Assembly: GCA_036265435.1 (NCBI GenBank)
Contig: DATAPB010000244.1
Span: forward strand, 1 to 32,987
Source of the DNA: DASUPK01 sp036265435
GTDB taxonomy: Bacteria; Actinomycetota; Thermoleophilia; Solirubrobacterales; 70-9
Direction: 5' to 3'
DNA: 32,987 nt
The position numbers were made by a program, and so were the translations under genes. Positions 8,988 through 16,283 of the stretch are shown here, in pieces (positions within the stretch are counted from its first letter, which is position 1; each line of letters starts with the position of its first letter). A model generated the notes under the pieces. It was not told the DNA's origin, ran no database searches, and saw only the letters and a program-made list of their open reading frames with translations.

Positions 8988-9446
8988 GTGTCCGAGGCGA
9001 CTCTCCACACGAATGCCGGCCCGATCATCGTCACCCTCTTCGACGACGAGGCGCCGAAGACCGTCGAGAACTTCCGAAAGCTGGCGGACGACGGGTTCTA
9101 CGACGGGCTGATCTTCCACCGCGTCATCAAGGACTTCATGATCCAGGGCGGCGACCCGGAGGGGACCGGCACCGGCGGCCCCGGCTACACGTTCGAGGAC
9201 GAGATCAACGACCACAAGATCGTCCGCGGGGCGCTGGCGATGGCGAACGCGGGCCCCGACACCAACGGCTCGCAATTCTTCATCGTGACCACGGATGCAG
9301 CGCCCTGGCTGGACGGCAAGCACACGGTCTTCGGGGAGGTCACCAGCGGGATGGACGCAGTCGATGCGATCGAGGGGACCGAAACGGGCCCAGGCGACCG
9401 CCCCAACGAGCCGCAGGTGATCGAGCGCGTCGAGCTGAGGGAGTAG
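8988..9446 (+). CDS. Cyclophilin-type peptidyl-prolyl cis-trans isomerase
   Basis: Cytosolic single-domain cyclophilin of 152 residues that catalyses proline cis-trans isomerisation in folding proteins. Typical motifs are FRKLADDGFYDGLIFHRVIKDFMIQGGDP (split over residues 26-56, with the catalytic Arg in FHRV), GSQFFIVT and the hydrophobic WLDGKHTVFGEV. There is no signal peptide or lipobox. GTG at 8988 is chosen over the in-frame GTG at 8979, because TAGGGT (8975-8980) ends 7 bases before 8988 and would itself cover the earlier GTG. It lies 41 bases after zwf and has its own presumed promoter. Role is general protein folding. Confidence 0.95.
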   Translation: MSEATLHTNAGPIIVTLFDDEAPKTVENFRKLADDGFYDGLIFHRVIKDFMIQGGDPEGTGTGGPGYTFEDEINDHKIVRGALAMANAGPDTNGSQFFIVTTDAAPWLDGKHTVFGEVTSGMDAVDAIEGTETGPGDRPNEPQVIERVELRE

Positions 9447-9475
9447 GCCGGTGCCCCGCGGGGAAGGCAGCTGAG

Positions 9476-10291
9476 ATGGCCGGCCAGCGGACGATCGTGA
9501 TCACCGGAGCCACCGACGGTCTCGGCAAGGGGCTGGCGACGGAGCTCGCCCCTACCGGCGTTCGGCTGATCCTGCACGGCCGCAACGAGGAGAAGGGCGA
9601 AGCGCTGATCGACGAACTGCGACCCCGGTCCACCGGCGAGCTCGAGTGGCGACGCGCCGATCTCGGCTCGCTGGACGAGGTGCGCGAGCTCGCGGACTCG
9701 CTGAGCGGCGAGGAGCGGATCGACGTCCTGGTCAACAACGCGGGCATCGGGTCGGCCCGCCCGCGCGAGGAGAGCGAGGACGGCTACGAGCTCACCTTCC
9801 AGGTCAACTACCTCGCCCCCTTCCTGCTCACCAGGCGCCTGCTGCCCCTGATCGAGCGCTCCGCGCCCAGCCGCATCGTCAACGTGAGCTCGGCCGGCCA
9901 GTCACCGATCGACTTCGACGACGTGATGCTGGAGCACACCTACTCGGGCATTCAGGCCTACTGTCAGAGCAAGCTGGCGCTGGTCATGTTCACGTTCGAT
10001 CTAGCCGAGGAGCTGGAGGGCACCGGCGTCAGCGCGAACTGCCTCCACCCCGGGACCTACATGCCCACGCAGATGGTCCAGAAGGCGGGAATCGACCCGG
10101 TGACCCCGCTCGAGGACGGGGTCGCGGCGACCCTGCGACTGATCACTTCTCCCGAGCTGGACGGCGTCAACGGCCACTACTTCGACGGCACCAGCGAGTC
10201 GGCCCCGCACCCGCAGGCCGAGGACCCGGAGGCTCGCAGGCGGCTGCGTGAGCTCTCGGAGGAATTGACCGGCATTCAGGCGACCGCCTGA
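9476..10291 (+). CDS. SDR family oxidoreductase
   Basis: A 271-residue classical short-chain dehydrogenase/reductase. It shows ITGATDGLGKG at residues 10-20, LVNNAGIG near 85, NVSSAGQ near 138 and the active site YCQSK near 160. The C-terminal part has NCLHPGTYMPT and a substrate-lid region, followed by a charged tail rich in Glu and Arg. A purine-rich GGGAAGG sits about 9 bases before the ATG, so this gene is likely leadered and possibly cotranscribed with the cyclophilin gene 29 bases upstream. It is not a recent copy of the SDR at 696-1661. Substrate unknown. Confidence 0.9.
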   Translation: MAGQRTIVITGATDGLGKGLATELAPTGVRLILHGRNEEKGEALIDELRPRSTGELEWRRADLGSLDEVRELADSLSGEERIDVLVNNAGIGSARPREESEDGYELTFQVNYLAPFLLTRRLLPLIERSAPSRIVNVSSAGQSPIDFDDVMLEHTYSGIQAYCQSKLALVMFTFDLAEELEGTGVSANCLHPGTYMPTQMVQKAGIDPVTPLEDGVAATLRLITSPELDGVNGHYFDGTSESAPHPQAEDPEARRRLRELSEELTGIQATA

Positions 10292-10302
10292 GGCTTCGTT
10301 TC

Positions 10303-10599
10303 GTGGGTCTGAGCGACAAGTTCCGCAGCCTGTTCGGCGTCGGGGACGACTCACTCCATCCCGACGGGCTCGCCGAGCTGCAGGTCGGCGACGCAAGCTA
10401 CGATGACTGGGACGTCGTTCGCGACTTCGGCGACCTGGAGACGGCACGCGCCTGGCGCCAGCAGCTCACGGATGCCGGGGTAAAGGCCGTGATCACGTCG
10501 GATCACCCGGTCGACGAGTACGGCCGCGGCGACATCGCCCTCCGGGTGCCGCCCGGCAAGTGGAGCGAGGCGAACGAGCTGCTCGACGAGCCGGTCTAG
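10303..10599 (+). CDS. Small DUF2007-like protein
   Basis: A 98-residue acidic cytosolic protein starting at a GTG. After a short amphipathic N-terminus (LSDKFRSLFGVG) it has a ferredoxin-like pattern of alternating strands and helices: WDVVRDFGDLETARAWRQQLTDAGV, then VITSDHP and IALRVPPGKWSEANELL. This matches the DUF2007 'putative prokaryotic signal transducing protein' shape, in which a short-chain position is tracked by length and hydrophobicity rather than by strict motifs. It lies 11 bases after the SDR gene, so cotranscription is likely, and its stop overlaps the stop of the convergent RDD gene (CTAG). Function unknown. Confidence 0.75.
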   Translation: MGLSDKFRSLFGVGDDSLHPDGLAELQVGDASYDDWDVVRDFGDLETARAWRQQLTDAGVKAVITSDHPVDEYGRGDIALRVPPGKWSEANELLDEPV

Positions 10600-11525
10600 G
10601 CCAGTTCCTTGTCGAGCTCCGGATCGGCGTAGCAGACGACTGTGTGTGCACGGCGGTCCGGCCAGCCGCGCCGTTCGCGCTCGAAGATGACTCCCCAGAA
10701 CCCGAGCAGCAGCGGCAGCGCCGAGATCCCCAGCCAGATCACGCGCCGGAATGCCTGCCCCGGCCTGACAGGGGTGGCGTCCTCAGAGAGCATCCGGATG
10801 GCGAGGAATGACATCCCGGGCGTCCGGCCGGCGCCCGACCAGAAGACCACTAGATAGATGATCGCGATCAGGATCCAGGTGAACGCGCCTATCGCCAGCA
10901 CCACCGGGCCCGCGTTCTCACCATTGGAGAAGGCGGAGATCACGGCCGCGATCGCCGCGGTGATCAGAAGAAGCGAGCCGTAGACAATCCCGGCGTCGAT
11001 GCCCAGCGCGAGCAGGCGGCTGAAAGAGCCGGCGTAGATCGGGCGGCGCTCGCGCTGCGGCCGGCGGAGAATGCCGCGGGCGACCCGCTCCACCTCCGTG
11101 TCGATCCGCCTCGCCGCGCTCCGGACCCCCCGCCGCAGATCCTCGACCATTCCGATTCCCTGCTTGGCGATCGCGGCGCGCACCTCCGGTGCGTCGGCGA
11201 CCCGTTCGACGAGCTTCTGCGCCTCATCGCTCTCGAGGACCTTGTCCCAGACGCGCTTCGTCGTCTCGTTGTCCAGGAGCCTCTCGGTGGCCTTCGCGGC
11301 GGTCTCGCTGTCGAGCGCGCGATCGACACCGCGATCCACGGCACGATCGAGGCCCAATCGCCTGGCCACGCCGCGAGCGCCGCTGAAACCGGCGCGGGCC
11401 GCCGACTCGAGCAGCGAGCCGACGGTGCCGTTGGACGGCGGATCCACTCGCGGTGAGGGGTCCGGACGCTCCTCCGGGGTGTCCGACTCCGATGCGGGGG
11501 GTCGTGCGGCCATGCCTGTGAACAC
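10596..11525 (-). CDS. RDD-family membrane protein with long N-terminal region
   Basis: A 309-residue protein with two parts. Residues 1-165 are soluble, charged and Ala-rich, with a Pro/Asp/Glu-rich start and repeated helical segments (ATERLLDNETTKRVWDKVLESDEAQKLVERVADAPEVRAAI). The rest is an RDD domain: the first helix begins FSRLLALGIDAGIVYGSLLL, followed by a second helix around ILIAIIYLVVFW, then SGAGRTPGMSFLAIRML and a third helix. RDD proteins are integral membrane proteins of mostly unknown role. GTG at 11525 is chosen because TACCCT on the minus strand ends 5 bases before it; ATG at 11513 is the alternative. Divergent from glutamate decarboxylase. Confidence 0.85.
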   Translation of the reverse strand: MFTGMAARPPASESDTPEERPDPSPRVDPPSNGTVGSLLESAARAGFSGARGVARRLGLDRAVDRGVDRALDSETAAKATERLLDNETTKRVWDKVLESDEAQKLVERVADAPEVRAAIAKQGIGMVEDLRRGVRSAARRIDTEVERVARGILRRPQRERRPIYAGSFSRLLALGIDAGIVYGSLLLITAAIAAVISAFSNGENAGPVVLAIGAFTWILIAIIYLVVFWSGAGRTPGMSFLAIRMLSEDATPVRPGQAFRRVIWLGISALPLLLGFWGVIFERERRGWPDRRAHTVVCYADPELDKELA

Positions 11526-11529
11526 GCCC

Positions 11530-11540
11530 CAGGGTAGTGT
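11530..11540. promoter_or_regulatory. Overlapping divergent -10 boxes of RDD and gad genes
   Basis: On the plus strand TAGTGT (11535-11540) ends 8 bases before the GTG at 11549. On the minus strand TACCCT (11536-11531) ends 5 bases before the GTG at 11525. The two hexamers overlap by two bases and face apart, so both genes could be leaderless and only one promoter could be occupied at a time. This is an inference from sequence only. Confidence 0.45.
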
Positions 11541-11548
11541 CCCGCTCC

Positions 11549-12925
11549 GTGGCGTCGAGGGAGAAGGATCTCAACGAGCGCATGATGCTCCGGCGCGGTC
11601 GCTTCATCGGCGAGCCGGCCCCGGATCACAGGATCCCCGAGGAGCCGATGGATCCAATGGACGCCAAGTACCTGATCGAAGAGGAGCTCTTCCTCGACGG
11701 CGACCCCGAGCGGAACCTCGCCACCTTCGTCACCACCTGGATGGGTCCGGACGTCACACAGCTGATCGGTCAGAACCTGCACCGGAACTTCATCGACCAC
11801 GCCGAGTACCCGCAGACCGCGGAGATCGAGCAGCGCTGCATCCGCATGCTCGCCGACCTCTTCCACGCGCCCGGCGAGACGATGGGGGCCCGGACGCAGG
11901 GCTCATCCGAGGCGATCATGCTCGGCGCGCTGGCGATGAAGTGGAAGTGGCGGGGTCGCCGGGAGGCGGCGAAGGAGGACACGAGCAAGCCCAACCTGAT
12001 CTTCGGCGGCGACGTGCACGTCGTCTGGGAGAAGTTCTGCCGCTACTTCGACGTCGAGCCGAGGATCGTGCCGCTGCAGGAGGACAAGCTGGTGCTCGGC
12101 CCCGAGGACGTCGAGCCCCACATCGACGAAAACACGATCGGTGTGGCGGCCGTCCTGGGGACCACCTTCACGGGCCACGCGGACGATGTCGTCGGGATCA
12201 ACGATCTGCTGGTCAAGGTCAAGAATGAAAAGGGCCTCGACATCCCGCTGCACGTGGACGGCGCCAGCGGAGCGTTTGTCTGGCCCTTCCTCTACCCGCA
12301 CTCGGAGTGGGACTTCCGCCTCGAGCAGGTCGCCTCGATCAACGCCTCGGGGCACAAGTTCGGGCTCGTCTACCCCGGGATCGGATGGCTGATCTTCCGA
12401 AGCCCGGAGTCGTTGCCCGAGGACCTGATCTTCTATGAGGACTACCTGGGCAAGCGCGACGCGACCTTCACCCTCAACTTCTCGACCGGATCGGCGATGG
12501 TCCTCGCCCAGTACTACAACTTCATCCGCTTCGGGCGCTCGGGCTACGAAAACCTGATGAAGCTGATGCAGAAGAACGCCGCGGAGCTGGCCAAGGGAAT
12601 CGCCGACGTCGGGCCATTCGAGCTGATCGGCGAGGGCGAGCAGCTGCCACTCGTTGCCTGGAAGCTCACCGGGGACCAGCCCTACGACGAGTTCGACATC
12701 GCTTCACAGCTGGCTTCCGAACGGGGCTGGCTGGTGCCGGCCTACCACCTGCCGCCGAACGCGCAGGAGGTGAAGCTGATGCGGGCGCTGGTCAAGGTGA
12801 CGCTGGGCTATTCGCTCGCCGAGAAGCTCATCGAGGACCTCAGGACCGCGTGCGAGGTCCTCGGGAAGAAGGGCGGGGTCTCCGAGCACGAGCGCAAGCG
12901 CGTCCACACGGCGACCGGCTACTGA
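11549..12925 (+). CDS. gadB: Glutamate decarboxylase
   Basis: PLP-dependent enzyme converting L-glutamate to GABA and CO2, which consumes a proton. From the chosen GTG it has 458 residues, near the family norm of about 460. Visible features are the N-terminal GEPAPDHRIPEEPMDP, the active-site ARTQGSSEAIMLGALAMK, the PLP-binding HVDGASGAF, and SINASGHKFGLVYPGIGW with the Schiff-base Lys270. GTG at 11549 follows the -10 match TAGTGT by 8 bases; GTG at 11537 in the same frame lies inside that box and is less likely. No glutamate/GABA antiporter is adjacent, so a role in acid resistance is not shown; GABA-shunt metabolism is equally possible. Confidence 0.95.
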   Translation: MASREKDLNERMMLRRGRFIGEPAPDHRIPEEPMDPMDAKYLIEEELFLDGDPERNLATFVTTWMGPDVTQLIGQNLHRNFIDHAEYPQTAEIEQRCIRMLADLFHAPGETMGARTQGSSEAIMLGALAMKWKWRGRREAAKEDTSKPNLIFGGDVHVVWEKFCRYFDVEPRIVPLQEDKLVLGPEDVEPHIDENTIGVAAVLGTTFTGHADDVVGINDLLVKVKNEKGLDIPLHVDGASGAFVWPFLYPHSEWDFRLEQVASINASGHKFGLVYPGIGWLIFRSPESLPEDLIFYEDYLGKRDATFTLNFSTGSAMVLAQYYNFIRFGRSGYENLMKLMQKNAAELAKGIADVGPFELIGEGEQLPLVAWKLTGDQPYDEFDIASQLASERGWLVPAYHLPPNAQEVKLMRALVKVTLGYSLAEKLIEDLRTACEVLGKKGGVSEHERKRVHTATGY

Positions 12926-12932
12926 GCCGAAA

Positions 12933-13436
12933 CTACGCCGGCAGCCAGGTGAAGCGGATTCTCTGGCCGCCCTGGGTGCAGGCGACGAAGCGAGCATCCG
13001 ACTTCACGTCCCGCTTCGCCGTGCAGGTGAAGCCCTCCACCGAGCAGGTGCGGTTGTAGCCGTCGGGCGAGTTCGGGTTGTCGATCGTGTTGCAGTCCTC
13101 GCCGTTCTGGTCCCAGACCGTGGCGACACCCACCGCCGCAGTGCAATCGATGCCCGTGTACTTGAAGTCCTGGTAGGCGTCGGGCACGGAGCAGGGCCCC
13201 GAGCCACCCGTGGCGTTGGTCGTGGTCTGGGCCGGCTTCTTCTTCCCGCCGCCGCTGGTGGTCGTCGTCGCGGCGGTCGTGGTCGGTATGGGGGAGGTGG
13301 GCGGTGGGATCGAGACCTCCGTCGAGCTCGGGGCGGCGACGGTGGGATCACCGCTCGAGTCCGAGCCGCAGCCGGCGAGCACGGCCAGGGCCGCAGTCGT
13401 GCCCAGCACCAACAGGAGTGATCGCCCTACCCGCAT
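12933..13436 (-). CDS. Cys-rich secreted lipoprotein, function unknown
   Basis: A 167-residue lipoprotein. The signal peptide MRVGRSLLLVLGTTAALAVLAGC ends in a clear lipobox (LAGC), so the mature protein would be lipid-anchored at Cys23. Next comes a low-complexity linker rich in Thr, Pro and Ser with a GGGKKK patch (about residues 30-75), then a compact C-terminal domain of about 85 residues with six cysteines (motifs GPCSVPDAY, GIDCTAA, GEDCNTID, NRTCSVEGFTCTAK, VACTQGG) that probably form three disulfides. I do not recognise the domain by name. The gene is convergent with gadB, 7 bases apart. Confidence 0.85.
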   Translation of the reverse strand: MRVGRSLLLVLGTTAALAVLAGCGSDSSGDPTVAAPSSTEVSIPPPTSPIPTTTAATTTTSGGGKKKPAQTTTNATGGSGPCSVPDAYQDFKYTGIDCTAAVGVATVWDQNGEDCNTIDNPNSPDGYNRTCSVEGFTCTAKRDVKSDARFVACTQGGQRIRFTWLPA

Positions 13437-13469
13437 CGGCCCGGCAGCGTAGCTAGATCGAGACGAGCG

Positions 13470-14042
13470 TCACGGCTCCGGTAGCTGCTCGATCCCCTCG
13501 TCGAGCTCGACGCCGAAGGAGTTCAGCGCGAAGGCGAGCATGTGGTAGTGGCCCACCACCACGGTCGCCTCGATCAGCTGCTGCCGGCCATAGGTCTCGG
13601 CCAATTTCTCCCAGGTCGCGTCGGAGATGCGGGAGTTGTCGTGGAGCTCGTCCGCGGCCCGCAGCAAGGCTGCGTCGTGGGCGCTCCAGCCCTCGGCGTC
13701 GGGGCCCTCGAGCACCCGGTCGATCGTCTCGCGATCGATGCCGCCGTCGAGTGAGATGCGAACGTGCTGGCCCCATTCATACGAGGAGCGGCAGCGAACC
13801 GCCGTTCGGAGGATGAGCAACTCGCGGTCGCGGCCCGGGAGCGTGCCCGCCGTCAGCAGGAAGCCGCCGAACGGCAGCCAGACCCTGAAGAAGTCGGGGT
13901 GCTGCGCGAAGGTCGGGAAGATGTTGTTGTCGCCCAGCCGGCGGGAAACGCCACCGGGGACGGCTTCCAGGATCCGCTTCAGATCGGGATCGCCCCCCCA
14001 ATCCTCGGGGGGCAGCGGCGGGATACGCGGCTCGTCGCTCAT
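13470..14042 (-). CDS. Carboxymuconolactone decarboxylase-family protein
   Basis: A 190-residue all-helical protein of the CMD/AhpD-like superfamily. The core helix pair is RELLILRTAVRCRSSYEWGQHVRIS (read in the middle of the protein, residues 77-101), followed by a second half-domain ending in EATVVVGHYHMLAFALNSFGVEL. The AhpD-type redox CxxC is absent: there is one cysteine, followed by RSSYEWGQH, so a peroxidase cycle is unlikely. This subgroup resembles gamma-carboxymuconolactone decarboxylase-like proteins seen with degradation genes. ATG at 14042 is preceded by GAGGG at about 8 bases. The cytochrome P450 lies divergently next door, but a shared pathway is only a possibility. Confidence 0.85.
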   Translation of the reverse strand: MSDEPRIPPLPPEDWGGDPDLKRILEAVPGGVSRRLGDNNIFPTFAQHPDFFRVWLPFGGFLLTAGTLPGRDRELLILRTAVRCRSSYEWGQHVRISLDGGIDRETIDRVLEGPDAEGWSAHDAALLRAADELHDNSRISDATWEKLAETYGRQQLIEATVVVGHYHMLAFALNSFGVELDEGIEQLPEP

Positions 14043-14062
14043 CCGATGGCCCTCGGTCTCAC
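14039..14062 (-). other. Possible leaderless 7-codon upstream ORF
   Basis: A TAGGGT box (14074-14069 on the minus strand) ends 6 bases before a GTG at 14062 that is out of frame with the CMD gene. It opens the peptide MRPRAIG, and its TGA stop overlaps the ATG of the CMD gene (ATGA). The Shine-Dalgarno-like GAGGG of the main gene lies inside it. This would couple CMD translation to a leaderless upstream peptide. Speculative. Confidence 0.3.
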
Positions 14063-14240
14063 GGACTGACCCTACCCACCGCGGCTCTGCTGCAGCCGAC
14101 TCACGATCCTGGCCACCATGCAGGGGCCGAGCTAAAGCTCGATGAAACGGGAGCCGATCCAAAGAGCCTCGGGTGGGTTGATGACCGTGCTCTCAGGGCG
14201 AAAAGGACGGCAAATTACGGGAAGGATGGAAACTGGCTGA

Positions 14241-14255
14241 CTGGCCAGCTAGTCT
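14241..14255 (+). promoter_or_regulatory. Palindrome and -10 match before the P450 gene
   Basis: CTGGCCAG (14241-14248) is a perfect 8-base palindrome, framed by GACT at 14238-14241 and AGTC at 14251-14254. A -10 match TAGTCT (14250-14255) lies just 4 bases before the P450 ATG, and no Shine-Dalgarno is visible. The rest of the 217-base gap between the CMD and P450 genes (14043-14259) shows no other gene; it must hold both divergent promoters. Confidence 0.35.
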
Positions 14256-14259
14256 GCGC

Positions 14260-15549
14260 ATGCTGAAGGCGTCCGACCAAAAAACACCGGCTTCGAATCC
14301 GCCCCAGCAGGCGAATGGCCTCGATCTGAGCGATCTCGACGCGATCGACGTCCCGGATCGTCCGCACTGGGAGAACGGCCCGCCACATGAGCTCTTCAAG
14401 GAGCTCCGCGGCCGCTGTCCCGTCCACTGGTCCGAGATCCCGGAGTACCCGGACGAGGAGGGCTTCTGGTCCGTGACCAAGGCATCCGACGTCCGCGAGG
14501 TCAGCCTCGACTGGGAGACCTACTCGTCGGAGCGCGGCGGCGTCACCGGCCTCACCCACGTCGTCCCGCTCGAGCTGCAGCAGTCGATGTTCATCGGGAT
14601 GGACCCGCCGAAGCACGACCGCCTCAAGATGCTCTTCCAACGGGGTTTCACGCCGAAGCGCATCGCCGAGCACGAGGACCGGATTCGCGCGATCGTCGAG
14701 AAGATCCTCGACGGCGTTGCCCCGCGCGGGGAGTGCGACCTCGTCAGCGACATCGCGCAGCCGGTCGTCGCGCGGGTGATCGGCAGCTTCATGGGCATTC
14801 CAGAGGAGGACGACATCGTCTGGGCCACGTTGATGAACTCAGCCCTCGGCCTCGGAGACGACGACCTCAATCCGGGCGGCATCGACCAGATCCTCGAGCA
14901 GGACATCCCGGAGATCTTCGAGCGCTGCCGCGTGATGATCGAGGAGAGGCGAGAGAACCCGACCGACGACCTCACCAGCGTGCTGGTCCACGCCGAGGTC
15001 GACGGCGAGACCCTCCAGGAGCACGAGATCGTCATGGGCTTCTTCCTCCTGGTCGCCGCCGGTAACGACTCGACCAAGGCGACCTACACGAGCGGCATGC
15101 GCGCGCTGATGGAGCACCCGGAGCAGATGCGAGAGCTGGCCGAGGACCCCTCGCTGATCCCAGCCGCCGTCGAGGAATGCCTGCGCATGTACCCCGCCTT
15201 CGCCCACTTCCGCCGCACGGCCACCCGGGACACCGAAATCGCGGGCTGTCCGGTCAAGGAGGGCGAGAAGGTGGTCATGTGGTACGTCTCGACCAATCGT
15301 GACGAGGACGTCTACGAGGACCCCGACAGCTTCGACGTCCACCGCAACCCGGAGCACCAGGCCTTCGGCGCCGGCGGGCGCCACTTCTGCCTGGGCGCCG
15401 CCCTCGCGCGGCTCGAGCTCCGGATCCTCTTCGAGGAGACCATCCGCCGCTTCCCGGATATGGAGCTGGCGGGCGAGCCACAGCCCGCGGTCTCGGCCTT
15501 CCTCAACCAGCTGAAGACGCTGCCGGTCCGCTGGTCCGCGGCTGACTGA
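14260..15549 (+). CDS. Cytochrome P450
   Basis: Haem-thiolate monooxygenase of 429 residues, soluble bacterial class. The I-helix reads AGNDST at residues 267-272, with Ser271 where the usual oxygen-activating threonine stands, a conservative change. The K-helix ExxR is Glu306-Cys-Leu-Arg309, and the haem loop is FGAGGRHFCLG with Cys377 as the proximal ligand. N-terminal segments such as VHWSEIPEYPDEEGFWSVTK resemble the CYP124/125/142 and linalool-hydroxylase-like groups, which hydroxylate sterol side chains, fatty acids or terpenes. No ferredoxin or ferredoxin reductase is adjacent, so electrons must come from elsewhere. Substrate unknown. A TetR gene follows 60 bases downstream. Confidence 0.95.
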   Translation: MLKASDQKTPASNPPQQANGLDLSDLDAIDVPDRPHWENGPPHELFKELRGRCPVHWSEIPEYPDEEGFWSVTKASDVREVSLDWETYSSERGGVTGLTHVVPLELQQSMFIGMDPPKHDRLKMLFQRGFTPKRIAEHEDRIRAIVEKILDGVAPRGECDLVSDIAQPVVARVIGSFMGIPEEDDIVWATLMNSALGLGDDDLNPGGIDQILEQDIPEIFERCRVMIEERRENPTDDLTSVLVHAEVDGETLQEHEIVMGFFLLVAAGNDSTKATYTSGMRALMEHPEQMRELAEDPSLIPAAVEECLRMYPAFAHFRRTATRDTEIAGCPVKEGEKVVMWYVSTNRDEDVYEDPDSFDVHRNPEHQAFGAGGRHFCLGAALARLELRILFEETIRRFPDMELAGEPQPAVSAFLNQLKTLPVRWSAAD

Positions 15550-15550
15550 G

Positions 15551-15587
15551 CGTCCCGCACGCTCCCTGACAGGGAGCACTCGGGGCG
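15551..15587. terminator. Strong hairpin after the P450 gene
   Basis: Two stacked stems: inner GCTCCCT (15561-15567) with AGGGAGC (15571-15577) around a GAC loop, and outer CGTCCCG (15551-15557) with CGGGGCG (15581-15587), one G-T wobble, separated by a 3x3 internal loop. It begins one base after the P450 stop codon. There is no T-run, which is common for terminators in GC-rich actinobacteria. It could also be a regulator site for the tetR gene that starts at 15610. Confidence 0.6.
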
Positions 15588-15609
15588 TTCGCGCGGGATA
15601 GCTTTAGAT

Positions 15610-16206
15610 ATGGCCCAAATGGGAGGAGCGGCACGACAGCGAGGCCGGCCGGCGGCGGCGAGCCGCGAGGACGTGATCGAGGCCGGCGTCTACCGGTACC
15701 TGCGGGGCCAGCGAATCGACGTCCAGGCGATCGCAGCCGAGATCGGGGTCGGCCGGGCGACGGTCTACCGCTGGTTCGGCTCGCGCGACAACCTGATCGG
15801 CGAGGTGGTGATCCAGGCGACCGAGCCGGTGCTGGCCGAAGCCCGCTCCGGCCTCGAGGGGAAGGGCGGGCCCGGATTGCTGGATACCTTCGATCGCTTC
15901 AACCGCGCCCTGGCGGACGCCCCGGCGCTCCGCGGCTTCGTCGAGCAGGAGCGGGACGCGGCGCTGCGCCTGATCGCCTCGGGAGCGGGGATCGTCCAGC
16001 CCAGGATCGTCGAGCTGATCACTGAACTGATCACTGAGGAGGCCGAGGCCGGGACCTACGAGCCGCCCGTCGAGCCGGCGATCCTCGGCTACGCGATCGT
16101 CAAGCTCGCCCAGGCGTTCCTCTTCAACGACACGGTCGCCGGCATCCGCGGCGACGTCGACCGCCTCCGCGAGGTGGAGGCGGCGCTGCTCGGTGTTCCG
16201 GCGTAG
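15610..16206 (+). CDS. TetR-family regulator, QsdR-like
   Basis: A 198-residue TetR regulator. The N-terminal helix-turn-helix runs RGQRIDVQAIAAEIGV and GRATVYRWFGSRDNLIGEVV (about residues 34-70). The phrase RATVYRWFGSRD and the C-terminal domain resemble the QsdR group widespread in actinobacteria. A -10 match TAGCTT (15599-15604) ends 5 bases before the ATG, so the mRNA may be leaderless. Its targets are unknown; the P450 upstream and the PAP2 gene downstream, whose promoter carries an inverted repeat, are the nearest candidates. Confidence 0.9.
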   Translation: MAQMGGAARQRGRPAAASREDVIEAGVYRYLRGQRIDVQAIAAEIGVGRATVYRWFGSRDNLIGEVVIQATEPVLAEARSGLEGKGGPGLLDTFDRFNRALADAPALRGFVEQERDAALRLIASGAGIVQPRIVELITELITEEAEAGTYEPPVEPAILGYAIVKLAQAFLFNDTVAGIRGDVDRLREVEAALLGVPA

Positions 16207-16258
16207 CTGGGCGGCAGCGAAAACGGTCCTGCACCTGAAATAAATGTGAAGAACTGGT

Positions 16259-16279
16259 GAACCCTTTCGCCTAGGGTTC
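16259..16279. promoter_or_regulatory. Inverted repeat over the PAP2-gene promoter
   Basis: A perfect inverted repeat, GAACCCT (16259-16265) and AGGGTTC (16273-16279), with a 7-base spacer. The right arm covers the presumed -10 box TAGGGT (16272-16277), which ends 6 bases before the ATG at 16284. This is a natural position for a repressor site. It could instead be a weak terminator of the tetR gene. Confidence 0.5.
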
Positions 16280-16283
16280 CTGC

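Noticed and set aside
13470..14042. CMD-family protein as an AhpD-type peroxidase
   Set aside because: The CxxC motif needed for the AhpD redox cycle is absent.
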